A stretch of 64,000 bases of DNA from Pseudomonas fluorescens (GTDB lineage: Bacteria; Pseudomonadota; Gammaproteobacteria; Pseudomonadales; Pseudomonadaceae): NCBI RefSeq assembly GCF_002022275.1, contig NZ_MSDF01000052.1:124001-188000 (forward strand), read 5' to 3'. Shown piece by piece: positions 25,282-34,116 of this stretch (within the stretch, counting starts at the first letter, position 1; every line of letters starts with the position of its first letter). Both the position numbers and the translations under genes were made by a program. The notes beneath the pieces are model-generated. The model saw only the letters and a list, made by a program, of their open reading frames with translations. It was not told where the DNA came from and made no database searches.

Positions 25282-26031
25282 TCACACTTGGGCAGCACCA
25301 CCATCGACAAACATTTCACTGCCCGTCATGAAGCTGCTTTCATCCGACGCCAAAAACAACGCCGCTGCCGCAACTTCTTCCGGCTGACCAATACGACCCA
25401 GCGGCACCTGTGCGGCCATACCATCGATCATTGCGTCCTTTTGGCCGGTGCCTGAAAGCACCAGGTCCAGACCCGGTGTCGCGATCGGTCCTGGCGACAG
25501 CACGTTGATCCGAATGCCAGTGCCTTTCAAATCCAGCGCCCAGCTCCTGGCGAAATTACGCAGCGCAGCCTTTGTGGCGCTGTATACGCTGAACGCTGGC
25601 GTGCCCATGGTCGCGGTTGTCGAGCCTGTCAGGATGATCGAGCCGCCGGCGTGCATCAGTGGCAACGCTTTTTGCACGGTGAACAGCGTGCCTTTTACGT
25701 TGACGCCAAAGGTACGATCAAATGATTCTTCGGTGATTGAACCAATCGGCTGAAAGTCTCCCAGACCTGCGTTGGCGAACACGATGTCGATGCGGCCTTT
25801 TTCTGCTTTGACTTGCTTGTAGACGCGGTCCAGGTCGTCCAGGTTCGAGATGTCGCCTTTGATTGCGATGGCGCCGGCGCCTATCTGGGGCAACGCCTTG
25901 TCCAATTCTTCTTGTCGGCGGCCTACGATGACCACTTGTGCGCCTTCTGCAGCAAAGCGTATGGCGGTGGCCAAGCCGATGCCGCTGTTGCCACCGGTGA
26001 TCACTGCGATTTTTCCGTTGAGCCTGCTCAT
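25282..26031 (-). CDS. Short-chain dehydrogenase/reductase
   Basis: The 249-residue protein is a classical SDR: the cofactor motif TGGNSGIG at residues about 12-19, NAG in the central sheet, catalytic Ser in LTGSTTATMG, the YSATK motif (Tyr/Lys) and a C-terminal MTGSEMFVDGG. GRR after the second strand suggests NADP(H) preference. ATG 26031 was chosen over an upstream frame extension. The divergent HxlR-family gene 100 bp away is its probable regulator. Confidence 0.9.
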   Translation of the reverse strand: MSRLNGKIAVITGGNSGIGLATAIRFAAEGAQVVIVGRRQEELDKALPQIGAGAIAIKGDISNLDDLDRVYKQVKAEKGRIDIVFANAGLGDFQPIGSITEESFDRTFGVNVKGTLFTVQKALPLMHAGGSIILTGSTTATMGTPAFSVYSATKAALRNFARSWALDLKGTGIRINVLSPGPIATPGLDLVLSGTGQKDAMIDGMAAQVPLGRIGQPEEVAAAALFLASDESSFMTGSEMFVDGGAAQV

Positions 26032-26131
26032 GAGAGTTTCCCGCTGAAAGTTGAGGCTCGACTGTAGATCTATGCTTTCCAGCTGACTAGTATGCACCTT
26101 TTAGTAAGTACCCAGCACAGCGAGCAAACCC

Positions 26132-26500
26132 ATGCCGAACAACACATTTAATTGCGGGCTCGATGCCGCCCTGGCGGTGATTGGCGGGAAATGGAAGCCA
26201 CTGGTCCTTTATCATCTGGCCCAGAATGTTCACCGCTACGGCCAACTCAGGCGCGCGATTGGCCGCGTAACCGATAAGGTACTGATCCAGCAACTTAAAG
26301 AGCTGGAACGCGATGAGATCATTGCGCGCACTGACTTTCAGGAGATCCCGCCGAAGGTTGAATACTCGCTCACGCCGTTCGGGCAGTCCCTGGCCACGGC
26401 ACTGGGCGCCCTGTGCGTTTGGGGCACCGAACACATGCAAAGCGTTGAGCGCATCAGCAAACGTCGAACGTCCGCCCCGCTTCAGTGCGAAGTACAATAA
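26132..26500 (+). CDS. HxlR-family transcriptional regulator
   Basis: The 122-residue protein has the HxlR layout: Cys in NCGLDAALAVIGGKWKPLVLYHL, winged-helix segment LRRAIGRVTDKVLIQQLKEL, and VEYSLTPFGQSL. The single early cysteine is the redox or electrophile sensor position in several family members. It is divergent from the SDR gene. The 100-bp intergenic region contains the near-direct repeat AGTATGCACC/AGTAAGTACC (about 26087-26110), a possible operator. Confidence 0.88.
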   Translation: MPNNTFNCGLDAALAVIGGKWKPLVLYHLAQNVHRYGQLRRAIGRVTDKVLIQQLKELERDEIIARTDFQEIPPKVEYSLTPFGQSLATALGALCVWGTEHMQSVERISKRRTSAPLQCEVQ

Positions 26501-26514
26501 TATGCATAGAATGC

Positions 26515-26548
26515 ATAACTCAACTAAATGTCTATTTAGTTGAGTTAT
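26515..26548. repeat. Perfect 15-bp inverted repeat after the HxlR gene
   Basis: Arms ATAACTCAACTAAAT and its exact complement flank GTCT. It is AT-rich, with no T-tract beyond the stem. It could act as a rho-independent stop for the HxlR transcript or be a small mobile-element relic. Confidence 0.5.
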
Positions 26549-26630
26549 AACTCGACCTCTCTACAGTGGCAATTTCGTCATCTCTCATCTTTACTCGACC
26601 CAATGGACGCCCTGCCCATTCGAGGTTTGC

Positions 26631-27122
26631 ATGAAGCAATTCACTGTATTGCTGTTCTGCGTCGTACTGCTCACCGGTTGTGATATCAGCTTCAACAACG
26701 GCCCGCCGAAAGTTGTCACGCTGACTGATCCGGGAACGCCCCAACAGCAGCAGCAGGTGTTCGAGGCTGCTGGCCGCTTCGTCCACTTGCTGGATGACGG
26801 AAAAGCCGATGAAACCTGGGCGCTGCTAAGCCCGGTCTTCAAGGCCAAGACATCCGAGTTTGTGTGGATCAACTCCATCAAAGGCCTGCGAATGGGCTTG
26901 GGGACGCTTAAGGAGCATGGCTCAGTCTCCATGGGTTTTACCAATGAAATGCCCGATGCACCTGCGGGTCGCTATGCGGTTGTCGAGTTCCCGTCCACCT
27001 TCTCGACAACCAGCGTCAAAGAGAAAGTGATCTTGCGCGAGGATGACAGCCACTGGCTGATCGTCGGTTATTTCGTCAACAAATCCGTGGTTTTTGGAGA
27101 TCAGGCGAAGACCAAGCCATAG
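26631..27122 (+). CDS. DUF4019-like lipoprotein
   Basis: This 163-residue protein opens with a lipoprotein signal (MKQFTVLLFCVVLLTGC), with Cys17 as lipidation site. A conserved small domain follows, containing KADETWALLSPVFK and AVVEFPSTFSTTSVKEKVIL, the arrangement of DUF4019. The residues after Cys (Asp-Ile) include Asp at +2, the inner-membrane retention signal in E. coli; pseudomonads do not follow this rule strictly. No function is established. Confidence 0.75.
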   Translation: MKQFTVLLFCVVLLTGCDISFNNGPPKVVTLTDPGTPQQQQQVFEAAGRFVHLLDDGKADETWALLSPVFKAKTSEFVWINSIKGLRMGLGTLKEHGSVSMGFTNEMPDAPAGRYAVVEFPSTFSTTSVKEKVILREDDSHWLIVGYFVNKSVVFGDQAKTKP

Positions 27123-27216
27123 CCCCCCTCTCCTCTTTAACAGCTTTTCACAACCGTCCAGGACCAGCCTGTGGTTATCATCCAGGCAGTCTTTAACGTT
27201 GTTGAAGGAGCGAGCC

Positions 27217-28089
27217 ATGTCAGTTGCAAGCGTGGGGCAAAATACTGTACCGCAGCAAGGCGGTAGCGGTTCGGTGTTCGATGCGGCGCTCAACAGTGCC
27301 TGGAAAAATGAATGGACGCGGCGCGAGGAAGCGCGCGACCAGGCCAAGGCGTCAGGCAATGAGGCGTTGGCGCAACACTTCCAGAATGAACTGGATGTGC
27401 TGAAACTGATGATGCCGGAGGGCGTACCGAGCGGTGCAACGCCACCCCCGGTGCGTGCCAGTGAATCGGAACCAGCGAAAAGCCCGGTTACGGACACTGC
27501 CACCCTCGCGGCAACGCCTGGCGCTCCGCCAGCGGAACGTCCCAAGGATGCGCCAGCCGGTAATACGCTGAACTTCACCAATGAGCGCGATACGCCGATG
27601 ACTATCGTGTTCACCGCCAATGCCAATCAGCCCGCTATTCCTTCCATCACGCTCCAGCCCGGAGAATCGCTGGCTCAGGCCTTCCCCGAGGGATGGTCCG
27701 GCAATTTCCGCTCGACCACTGGTGACGGCGCCAATGCCACACTCGGTGAAGTCGCTTTCAATGGTGGCGCGGACGGTAAACAAACGTTCTACGACGTCAG
27801 CTATATAGAAGGTAACAACGCCCGCATGACGATTGAACCGAGCGCGGGCGGCCCGGTGTCCGGCACCTTGAAAGACATCGTGAGCGGCGCCCCGGACAGC
27901 ATCAAGGCGCGGGATGATCAGGGCAATGTCTACGGGCTGAAGAAAACCACCAACGCCGAAGTGATCAACGATTCGGTGGTCAGCTACTACCGTTCGGCTG
28001 TGGGTGACGGCCAGGGCTATGTCGTGCCCAAAGATGATTCGAGTACGCTGGGCTCACAGTCGAACAGCCTTAACGTGCGGATTGCTTGA
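27217..28089 (+). CDS. Protein with thaumatin-like C-terminal half
   Basis: From ATG 27217, behind AAGGAG, the protein has 290 residues. The first ~110 are polar, Ala/Pro-rich and probably unstructured, without a signal peptide. From about residue 115 the sequence reads LNFTNERDTPMTIVF, LGEVAFN, then FYDVSYIEGNNARMTIEPS, closely echoing the Phe-Tyr-Asp-Val-Ser...Asn...Met core of thaumatin-like proteins. Few cysteines are present, unlike plant members. Export, if any, would need a non-Sec route. A terminator follows immediately. Confidence 0.55.
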   Translation: MSVASVGQNTVPQQGGSGSVFDAALNSAWKNEWTRREEARDQAKASGNEALAQHFQNELDVLKLMMPEGVPSGATPPPVRASESEPAKSPVTDTATLAATPGAPPAERPKDAPAGNTLNFTNERDTPMTIVFTANANQPAIPSITLQPGESLAQAFPEGWSGNFRSTTGDGANATLGEVAFNGGADGKQTFYDVSYIEGNNARMTIEPSAGGPVSGTLKDIVSGAPDSIKARDDQGNVYGLKKTTNAEVINDSVVSYYRSAVGDGQGYVVPKDDSSTLGSQSNSLNVRIA

Positions 28090-28094
28090 CCTGT

Positions 28095-28126
28095 AAAAAA
28101 GTTGGCCGTTGAGGCCAGCTTTTTTT
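28095..28126. terminator. Intrinsic terminator
   Basis: A run of six A, stem GTTGGCC/GGCCAGC around GTTGA, then seven T. It directly follows the stop at 28089 and can work in both directions. Confidence 0.85.
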
Positions 28127-28243
28127 CCTCTCCCAGCACTACATTCGCGTGGCTGCAAATGTAGCGGCTGTGTAACACCCACCTTGTGTACCCGCGATCC
28201 GCTCTCTAAGCTGGCCGATCTTTCGCCGTGCCCCGGAATTACC

Positions 28244-29452
28244 ATGCCTCGAAGTATCGCCCACCTCGCCCTGCTGCTGGGGTTGATCACCGCCATTGGC
28301 CCGTTTGCCATCGATAGTTACCTGCCCGCCTTGCCTACCCTTGGCGCCAGCCTTCAAGCCTCGCCGGCCGCCTTGCAGATGAGCCTCACGGTGTTCTTCA
28401 TGATCATCGGCGTGTGCCAACTGTTCTACGGGCCGATCAGTGATGTGTTCGGGCGCAAGCCGCCGATTTATGCGGGTCTTGTAATTTTCGCCGTGGCCAG
28501 CGTCGGCTGTGCGCTGGCGCCGACCATCGAAGTATTGATTGGCTTTCGGGCGTTGCAGGCGTTTGGCGCGTGTGCCGGGATGGTGATTCCCCGGGCGATT
28601 GTCCGCGACCTGTACACCGGCCACGAAGCGGCGCGCTTGATGGCCTTGCTGATGCTGGTGATGAGTGTTTCGCCGATCCTCGCGCCATTGGCTGGCAGCG
28701 TGATCATTTCGATCTGGAGCTGGCGCGAAGTGTTTGCGGCACTGGCGATCGTATCGGTGTTGTGCCTGATAATGACGGCCATGCAACTGCCGGAAACCCA
28801 TCCCGCCGAGCGTCGCCTGGGCAAGACCATCGGCGCGGCAATCCGCAGTTATGGCGCCTTGCTGCGCGACCCGGTCTTTATCGGTCTGGCCGTGGTCAGC
28901 GGATTTGGCCTGGCAACATTCTTTGTTTTTATTGGCAGCGCGCCGTTCGTGTACATCGAATATTTCGGCCTGACACCGACGCAATTCAGCCTGTGTTTCG
29001 CCCTGAACGCCGCGTCGTTCTTTGCCATGAACCAGATGACCGCACGCCTGAGCCGGCGGTTTGGACTGGCACTGGTGATTCGCAGGTCCGTGATCGCCAC
29101 GGCATCCGTCATGGCGATACTCGGCGCGACAACGTTCTGGGGCACCCATCTGGCGGTGATGATGACGCTGCTGTTTATCGGCTTCGGCTTCCTCGGTTTA
29201 CTGCTGCCGGCTGTCGGCGTGCTGTCGCTGGAAGATCATGGCGCGGTGGCAGGCTCCGCATCGGCCCTGCTGGGCGCCATTCAGATGATCACGGCTGCGC
29301 TGTCGATGAGCCTTGTCGGCGTGTTTGCTGACCACACACCCGCGCCGATGCTGATTGGCATTGCGTTATGCGCGGTCGCCGCGATGCTCGTCAGCCTGTG
29401 GACACTGCGCCGCCTGCCCGCTCATCTGGTGAGTACCCCGCCCTCCTCCTGA
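28244..29452 (+). CDS. Bcr/CflA-family MFS drug efflux protein
   Basis: This 402-residue protein has twelve membrane segments and the Bcr/CflA signatures FAIDSYLPALPTLGASL, YGPISDVFGRKPPIYAGL (MFS motif A) and RALQAFGACAGMVIPRAIVRD (motif C-like region). Members export compounds such as bicyclomycin, chloramphenicol or sulfonamides; the substrate is not predictable here. ATG 28244 follows a region with no membrane character. The 3' end overlaps the convergent DUF971 gene by 31 bp. Confidence 0.9.
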   Translation: MPRSIAHLALLLGLITAIGPFAIDSYLPALPTLGASLQASPAALQMSLTVFFMIIGVCQLFYGPISDVFGRKPPIYAGLVIFAVASVGCALAPTIEVLIGFRALQAFGACAGMVIPRAIVRDLYTGHEAARLMALLMLVMSVSPILAPLAGSVIISIWSWREVFAALAIVSVLCLIMTAMQLPETHPAERRLGKTIGAAIRSYGALLRDPVFIGLAVVSGFGLATFFVFIGSAPFVYIEYFGLTPTQFSLCFALNAASFFAMNQMTARLSRRFGLALVIRRSVIATASVMAILGATTFWGTHLAVMMTLLFIGFGFLGLLLPAVGVLSLEDHGAVAGSASALLGAIQMITAALSMSLVGVFADHTPAPMLIGIALCAVAAMLVSLWTLRRLPAHLVSTPPSS

Positions 29453-29727
29453 TCGCTGCCCAATTGTGCCAGGTACGCCCAGGGATAAATGCCACGCTGA
29501 TGGCCATCGCTGAAGACCAGTTGCACGCCATAGCCCTGCGGGTGAATTTCCAGCACCCGCACCGCGTCGGACACCAGGGGGTGGCTGCCGCGCAGGCGAA
29601 ACGCCCGGCATTGGGAGCACGGGCATTCGCGACGCAGACGGGCGTGATGAATCCACTGGGTGCCGTCGGCCCACTCCAGACGCAAGCGCCCGTGCGCGCC
29701 TTTGCCAATGCTGTTCGGTGCGTTCAT
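29422..29727 (-). CDS. DUF971 protein (gamma-butyrobetaine hydroxylase-like N-terminal domain)
   Basis: This 101-residue protein has the small DUF971 domain: LRLEWADGTQWIHHARLRRECPCSQCR with a CPCSQC metal-binding knuckle, and SDGHQRGIYPWAYL. Related domains occur beside Mrp/ApbC-type iron-sulfur proteins and in gamma-butyrobetaine hydroxylases. It is the last gene of the eight-gene minus-strand operon starting at 36605 and overlaps the HEAT-repeat gene by ATGA. Confidence 0.82.
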   Translation of the reverse strand: MNAPNSIGKGAHGRLRLEWADGTQWIHHARLRRECPCSQCRAFRLRGSHPLVSDAVRVLEIHPQGYGVQLVFSDGHQRGIYPWAYLAQLGSDQEEGGVLTR

Positions 29728-30668
29728 TGCAATTGCGTCAGGGCAATGCGCACGGCTTTACGCACTTCCGGGTCGGCGTCGTCGGAGGCATCACGCAGGG
29801 CTGTCAACGCGTTGCGATCGCCCAGTTCACCCAGTGCCAATGCGGCTTCCTTGCGCAAGTTGCTGATGCTGTGGCCCAGCGTCTGAATCAATGCCGCCAG
29901 TGCCGGTGCATAGCGCAGACGGCCCAGGCTGCGGGTGGCACGCAAGCGCACTTGCCAGTAGTCGTCTGTCAGTGCTTCAACCAGCGCATCACCGCTAGTG
30001 CGGCTGCCGACTTTGCCCAGCGTGGTGGCGGCTTCCTCACGCACTTGCCAGGCCGGGTCCTGCAAGGCCTGATGCAGCGCAGGTAATACACGTTCATCGC
30101 TGGCCAAACCGAGGGCGCCTGTGGCGGCGCGGCGTACTTCGGTATCGGTATCGCTGCTGGCCAATGCGGCCAAGGGCTCGAGCGCCGGTACGTGCTTGAG
30201 CCAGCCGAGTACGCCCACGGCCTCACGGCGGATACCGGCGTCAGCGTCAGCCAGCGCGAGCAAGGCCGCCGGTGCGGCGGCATCCAGGCGCAGCTCGCGC
30301 AACGCGCGGAATATCGCAGTGCGCACACTCACCTCGGCATGCCCGGTCCACGGCAACAGCAACTCGCCGGCGCGCGTCGTCTTCAACACACTCAAACTCT
30401 GAGCCGCCGCCTCGCGTACCGGCACCTCGGCGTCAGTCAACGCTTCGCACAGTGCCTGCACCACGTCGTCCTCCTCCCAGGCTTCCAGCAGCGTCGCCGC
30501 CTGTGCACGCACGTCAACGGAGGAATCATTGCGCAGGCTGTCCACCAACCATTCCAGCCCGTCGGGGTCTTCAAGGTCTGCCAGATCGATCAGGGCGATC
30601 CGGCGCATGGCCGCATCCGGCGCCTGCAGGCGTGGGCGCAGGGCTTCTATTTCAGGGTTATAGGTCAT
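29724..30668 (-). CDS. HEAT-repeat (PBS-lyase type) protein
   Basis: The 314-residue protein consists almost wholly of about nine HEAT-like repeats of roughly 30 residues, for example VREEAATTLGKVGSRTSGDA, VRLRATRSLGRL and LRKEAALALGEL. Such scaffolds mediate protein-protein contacts or assist cofactor insertion, as in phycobilin-lyase subunits. It is coupled by overlap to the ABC ATPase gene upstream and the DUF971 gene downstream, pointing to an accessory role for the flavoprotein/ferredoxin/transporter set. Confidence 0.85.
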   Translation of the reverse strand: MTYNPEIEALRPRLQAPDAAMRRIALIDLADLEDPDGLEWLVDSLRNDSSVDVRAQAATLLEAWEEDDVVQALCEALTDAEVPVREAAAQSLSVLKTTRAGELLLPWTGHAEVSVRTAIFRALRELRLDAAAPAALLALADADAGIRREAVGVLGWLKHVPALEPLAALASSDTDTEVRRAATGALGLASDERVLPALHQALQDPAWQVREEAATTLGKVGSRTSGDALVEALTDDYWQVRLRATRSLGRLRYAPALAALIQTLGHSISNLRKEAALALGELGDRNALTALRDASDDADPEVRKAVRIALTQLQ

Positions 30669-31504
30669 ATGGCAAATCGCGGTCTTGAGGGGTTGTCGGG
30701 CAGCCCGAGCGGGTTCAGCCGTGGCAGCTGGCGGCCATCTTCATGGTGCAACAGCTCCAGGCAATGACGCTTGAGGTGGGTAAATTCAGGGCTGGTCATC
30801 AGCTCGGTGTGGCGTGGCCTGTGGAAATTCAGCTGAAAGTCTTCAATGATTCGGCCCGGTCGCGGGCTCATCACCAGGATACGGTCGGCGAGAAACAGTG
30901 CTTCGTCGATGTCATGGGTGACGAACACCACGGTGGTACGAATCTGCGTCCAGATATCCAGCAACAGCGCCTGCATCTTCATGCGCGTCAACGCGTCCAA
31001 CGCGCCGAAAGGTTCATCCATCAACAACAGGCGCGGGCGATTGATCAGCACCCGCGCGATCTCCACGCGCTGCTGCATGCCACCAGACAGCTGGTTCGGC
31101 CAGCGTTCGGCGAACCCTTCAAGGCCCACCAGCGCAAGGATTTCATCTGCGGCCGCCAGCCGCTCAACCTTGCCTACACCGCGCATCTTCAGACCAAACG
31201 CGACGTTCTCGCGCACGCTTCGCCAAGGAAACAATGTGTGCTGTTGAAACACCATGCCGCGCTGCTGGGAAGGACCGACCACGGCCTGCCCATCCATCTG
31301 CAACACGCCCTGACTGGGCACCAGATGGCCGGCCAGGGCGCCGAGCAACGTCGATTTGCCACACCCGGACGGCCCGAGAATGCACACGAACTCCCCGGGC
31401 TCGATGGCGCAGTCCAGCGCTTTTACCGCCTCGAACGCCTGGGCCGGCTCGCCCAGCACAATCGACACATCGCGTATTTCTACGCGCCCCTCACGTGCAC
31501 TCAT
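30665..31504 (-). CDS. ABC transporter ATPase (SsuB/TauB/NrtD class)
   Basis: This 279-residue ATPase has Walker A GPSGCGKST, Q-loop segment MVFQQHTLFPWRSV, signature LSGGMQQRVEIARVL and Walker B LLLMDEPFGALD. These match the nitrate/sulfonate/taurine importer class. It overlaps the permease gene by one base and the HEAT gene by ATGA-type overlap. It energises import of the unknown compound bound by the 32300-33694 protein. Confidence 0.9.
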   Translation of the reverse strand: MSAREGRVEIRDVSIVLGEPAQAFEAVKALDCAIEPGEFVCILGPSGCGKSTLLGALAGHLVPSQGVLQMDGQAVVGPSQQRGMVFQQHTLFPWRSVRENVAFGLKMRGVGKVERLAAADEILALVGLEGFAERWPNQLSGGMQQRVEIARVLINRPRLLLMDEPFGALDALTRMKMQALLLDIWTQIRTTVVFVTHDIDEALFLADRILVMSPRPGRIIEDFQLNFHRPRHTELMTSPEFTHLKRHCLELLHHEDGRQLPRLNPLGLPDNPSRPRFAI

Positions 31505-32292
31505 CAGGTTTTACCTCGCGGGCGATGCCAAGGGGTGAACACGGCGCCCAGGCGCTTGACCAGCCAACTGCTGCCCATGCCCAGCACGCCGATCAACAAC
31601 ATGCCGACCACAATGTCGGCGTAATTCTGGATGGTGTACGACTCCCACGTGTAATAACCGATGCCGAACTGGCCCGAGATCATCTCCGCCGTCACCAGGC
31701 AGAACCACGAGGTGCCCATGCCGATGGCAAGGCCGGTGATGATGCTCGGGGCCGCGCCTGGCACGATCACTTCACGCAAGATGGCCCCGCGCCCTGCCCC
31801 CAGGCTGCGCGCCGAAGCGATCAGCCTGGGGTCCACGCCTTCGACCCCGTGCACCGTGTTGAGCAAGATCGGAAACAGCGCGCCGGTAAACGTGATGAAA
31901 ACCATCGACAGCTCCGACGACGGAAACATCAATATCGCCAGTGGAATCCACGCCACCGCCGGGATAGGACGAATGACTTCAAGCGGCGGCAACAGCACAT
32001 CTTCGGCCCACTTCGAGCGGCCAATCGCGATACCCAGGCCGACACCCACCAGCACCGCGGCCAGGTAGCCTTCAAACACCCGTGTCAGGCTGGTACTCAG
32101 GTGTTTGGCCAACTTGCCCGAATCCATCAGGCCCAACGCGGCCTCAAGCACAGCGCCGGGCGTGGGCACATTGGCAAACGTCACCAGCCACAGGTTCCAG
32201 TGATGGCTGGCCGCGAGTTGCCAGAACAACAGGCACACCAGCAAGGAGGTGGCCCGGGGTAGCCAGCGATAAGCACGAGTCGGCATGGGCAT
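31504..32292 (-). CDS. ABC transporter permease (SsuC/TauC class)
   Basis: This 262-residue permease has about six membrane segments and the EAA loop ARSLGAGRGAILREVIVPGAAP that contacts the ATPase. PIPAVAWIPLAILMF is typical of nitrate/sulfonate-type permeases. ATG 32292 starts 8 bp after the binding-protein stop; a second ATG is two codons on. It is part of the contiguous operon. Confidence 0.9.
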   Translation of the reverse strand: MPMPTRAYRWLPRATSLLVCLLFWQLAASHHWNLWLVTFANVPTPGAVLEAALGLMDSGKLAKHLSTSLTRVFEGYLAAVLVGVGLGIAIGRSKWAEDVLLPPLEVIRPIPAVAWIPLAILMFPSSELSMVFITFTGALFPILLNTVHGVEGVDPRLIASARSLGAGRGAILREVIVPGAAPSIITGLAIGMGTSWFCLVTAEMISGQFGIGYYTWESYTIQNYADIVVGMLLIGVLGMGSSWLVKRLGAVFTPWHRPRGKT

Positions 32293-32299
32293 GTTCCTG

Positions 32300-33694
32300 T
32301 CAGCGACTGACGACGGCGTTGGCGAAATCCAGCACCTTGCCGCCCTGGGCCGTCGCATATGCTTGCGCCTGCCCCTTGAGCAGGAACGCGCTCAACTTGC
32401 CTTGGCGGTCGCTGGCGAACCAGGCCTGGTTGGCGAGTAACTTGATACCGCTGTCTGCGGCCTGGGCGTACACCGCACGCACTTCTTTGCCGTCTTTCTT
32501 CAGGCTGGCCAGGGCGCTGAACGCCGCCTCAGGTGACGCATAATTGCGGACTTTGGGCTCGCCTTTTACCCAGATTTGCGCCACGTGCTGCCAGTCGCTG
32601 ATTGGCTTGCCTGTGAGCGCATCATTGGCTTTGAGCGGTGCTTGCGCGTAGTTGCCCAATTGCGCCTGATAATCCAGGCCCGAGGCCTTGAAGGCGGCGC
32701 GGATGTATTGGTCGTCGATAAAGGTCGTGAGGTCCAGGCCCCGGTCAGCCTTTTTCAACAGTTTGAGGGTGTCGATCGCCGTGCCGACGGCCTGGCGGTA
32801 TTCGGGTTTCCAGCTCAGGTCACGGGTTTGCACGCCCAGCGGGCCATGGAACAGATAATTGACCTCGGCTTCGACGCCGGTGACTTTTTCGATCAGTTCG
32901 CTGTATTTCTCAGGCTCTGCGGCCAGCAACTGATTGGCTTCGATACTTGCGCGCAGGTAAGCGACGACCACTTCGGGATACTGGCGCGCGTAACTTTCGT
33001 CCACCAGCGCGCCGTGAAAGGTTGGCGTATTGGATTGCGAACCGTCGTAGATCTTGCGCGCGAAGCCGCGGTTGGGGAACAGTTCGGCAAACGGCACAAA
33101 GTCGGCGTGGGCATCGATTTTATTCGCCTGCAGCGCCGAGCCTGCGACTTCCGGGGCCTGCGCGATGATGTTGACGTCGGTGAGCGGGTCCCAGCCTTGA
33201 GCCGCCACCGCACGCAGCAACATGCCATGAGCGGTCGAGGCGAAGGGCACGGAAATGGTCTTGCCTTTGAGGTCCGCCAACGACTGCGCAGTGGACGCCG
33301 TCGGCACGACAATGCCATTGCCACTGCCCTTGATATTGCCCGACAGCACGCTGATAAACAGGCTGTGCTTGCCCGCGCCTTCGAAAGCCACGCCGTTGAA
33401 GGCGCCGGGGAAGTCGGCCATGGCGCCGAAATCCAGCTTGCCGGCCACCATTTCATTGGTCAGCGGCGCGCCACTGGTGAAGTTCTTCCACTGCACGTCA
33501 TACGTGGCGTCTTTGTATTTGCCGTCGTGGGGCAAGTACTTGTCCAGCAGCCCCAGTTCACGGATCAACAAGCCGCCGGCGGCGCAGTTGATGGTGGTGT
33601 CCTGGGTGCCGATGGCCACCCGGATGGTTTCGGCCTGCACAGACAGGCTCAAGGACGCCAGCACCAGGCTGGCAAAGGTTGCGCGCACTAACAT
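32300..33694 (-). CDS. Substrate-binding protein with a NosL-like C-terminal extension
   Basis: This 464-residue protein has a signal peptide (SLVLASLSLSVQAE) and then an NrtA/SsuA-type binding domain to about residue 330 (VAIGTQDTTINCAAGGLLIRE, LDFGAMADFPGAFN). Simple SsuA proteins end near residue 320. The extra ~130 residues include KVRNYASPEAAFSAL, AVYAQAADSG and a NosL-like block with NQAWFASD and AYATAQGGKVLDFANAV. NosL proteins bind Cu(I) in nitrous-oxide-reductase maturation; the metal ligands are not obvious here. The fusion suggests unusual substrate or metal handling in the periplasm. Confidence 0.8.
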   Translation of the reverse strand: MLVRATFASLVLASLSLSVQAETIRVAIGTQDTTINCAAGGLLIRELGLLDKYLPHDGKYKDATYDVQWKNFTSGAPLTNEMVAGKLDFGAMADFPGAFNGVAFEGAGKHSLFISVLSGNIKGSGNGIVVPTASTAQSLADLKGKTISVPFASTAHGMLLRAVAAQGWDPLTDVNIIAQAPEVAGSALQANKIDAHADFVPFAELFPNRGFARKIYDGSQSNTPTFHGALVDESYARQYPEVVVAYLRASIEANQLLAAEPEKYSELIEKVTGVEAEVNYLFHGPLGVQTRDLSWKPEYRQAVGTAIDTLKLLKKADRGLDLTTFIDDQYIRAAFKASGLDYQAQLGNYAQAPLKANDALTGKPISDWQHVAQIWVKGEPKVRNYASPEAAFSALASLKKDGKEVRAVYAQAADSGIKLLANQAWFASDRQGKLSAFLLKGQAQAYATAQGGKVLDFANAVVSR

Positions 33695-33812
33695 TGGGTG
33701 TTTCCCCTCGAATCATGGTGATAGAAGTCGTCTCCGCCGCGATCGGGCACGGTGGGAAACGAGGGGTACGGCATGGGCGTCCGGTGTTGGCGGATAGCTT
33801 GGAGTCAACGGT

Positions 33813-34058
33813 TCAGCGCAGCAGGTACGGAATCTCGACCTTGACCGCGCCGGTGGGGCAATCCTTCTCGCAGGGCATGCAGTACCAGCACTCGTCGAAT
33901 GCCATGTATGCCTTTTGCGTCGCGGGATTGATTGCCAACAGGTCCATCGGGCACACATCGACGCACACCGTGCAGCCTTTTTCGGCAATGCACTTGTCTT
34001 CGTCGATCGTTACCGGCGCGTTGGAGCGGAAAAATATTTCCTGGGGCTGGTAGGCCAT
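33813..34058 (-). CDS. Small ferredoxin-like protein with two [4Fe-4S] motifs (AprB-like)
   Basis: From ATG 34058 the protein has 81 residues and two cysteine clusters: CIAEKGCTVCVDVCPMD and CWYCMPCEKDCPTG. Each can hold one [4Fe-4S] cluster. The larger insert in the first cluster and the short C-terminus resemble the beta subunit of adenylylsulfate reductase, minus its tail. It follows the AprA-like flavoprotein gene, separated only by a REP element, and likely passes electrons to or from that flavin. Confidence 0.85.
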   Translation of the reverse strand: MAYQPQEIFFRSNAPVTIDEDKCIAEKGCTVCVDVCPMDLLAINPATQKAYMAFDECWYCMPCEKDCPTGAVKVEIPYLLR

Positions 34059-34071
34059 TTCACGGTGTCCT

Positions 34072-34113
34072 TGTGGCGAGCGAGCTCTCTCGCGTTGGGC
34101 TGCGCAGCAGCCC
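34072..34113. repeat. REP element between flavoprotein and ferredoxin genes
   Basis: TGTGGCGAGCGAGCTCTCTC followed by GTTGGGCTGCGCAGCAGCCC is a typical Pseudomonas REP with a GGGCTGC/GCAGCCC stem. It lies within the operon and may tune mRNA stability between the two genes. Confidence 0.75.
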
Positions 34114-34116
34114 TGA

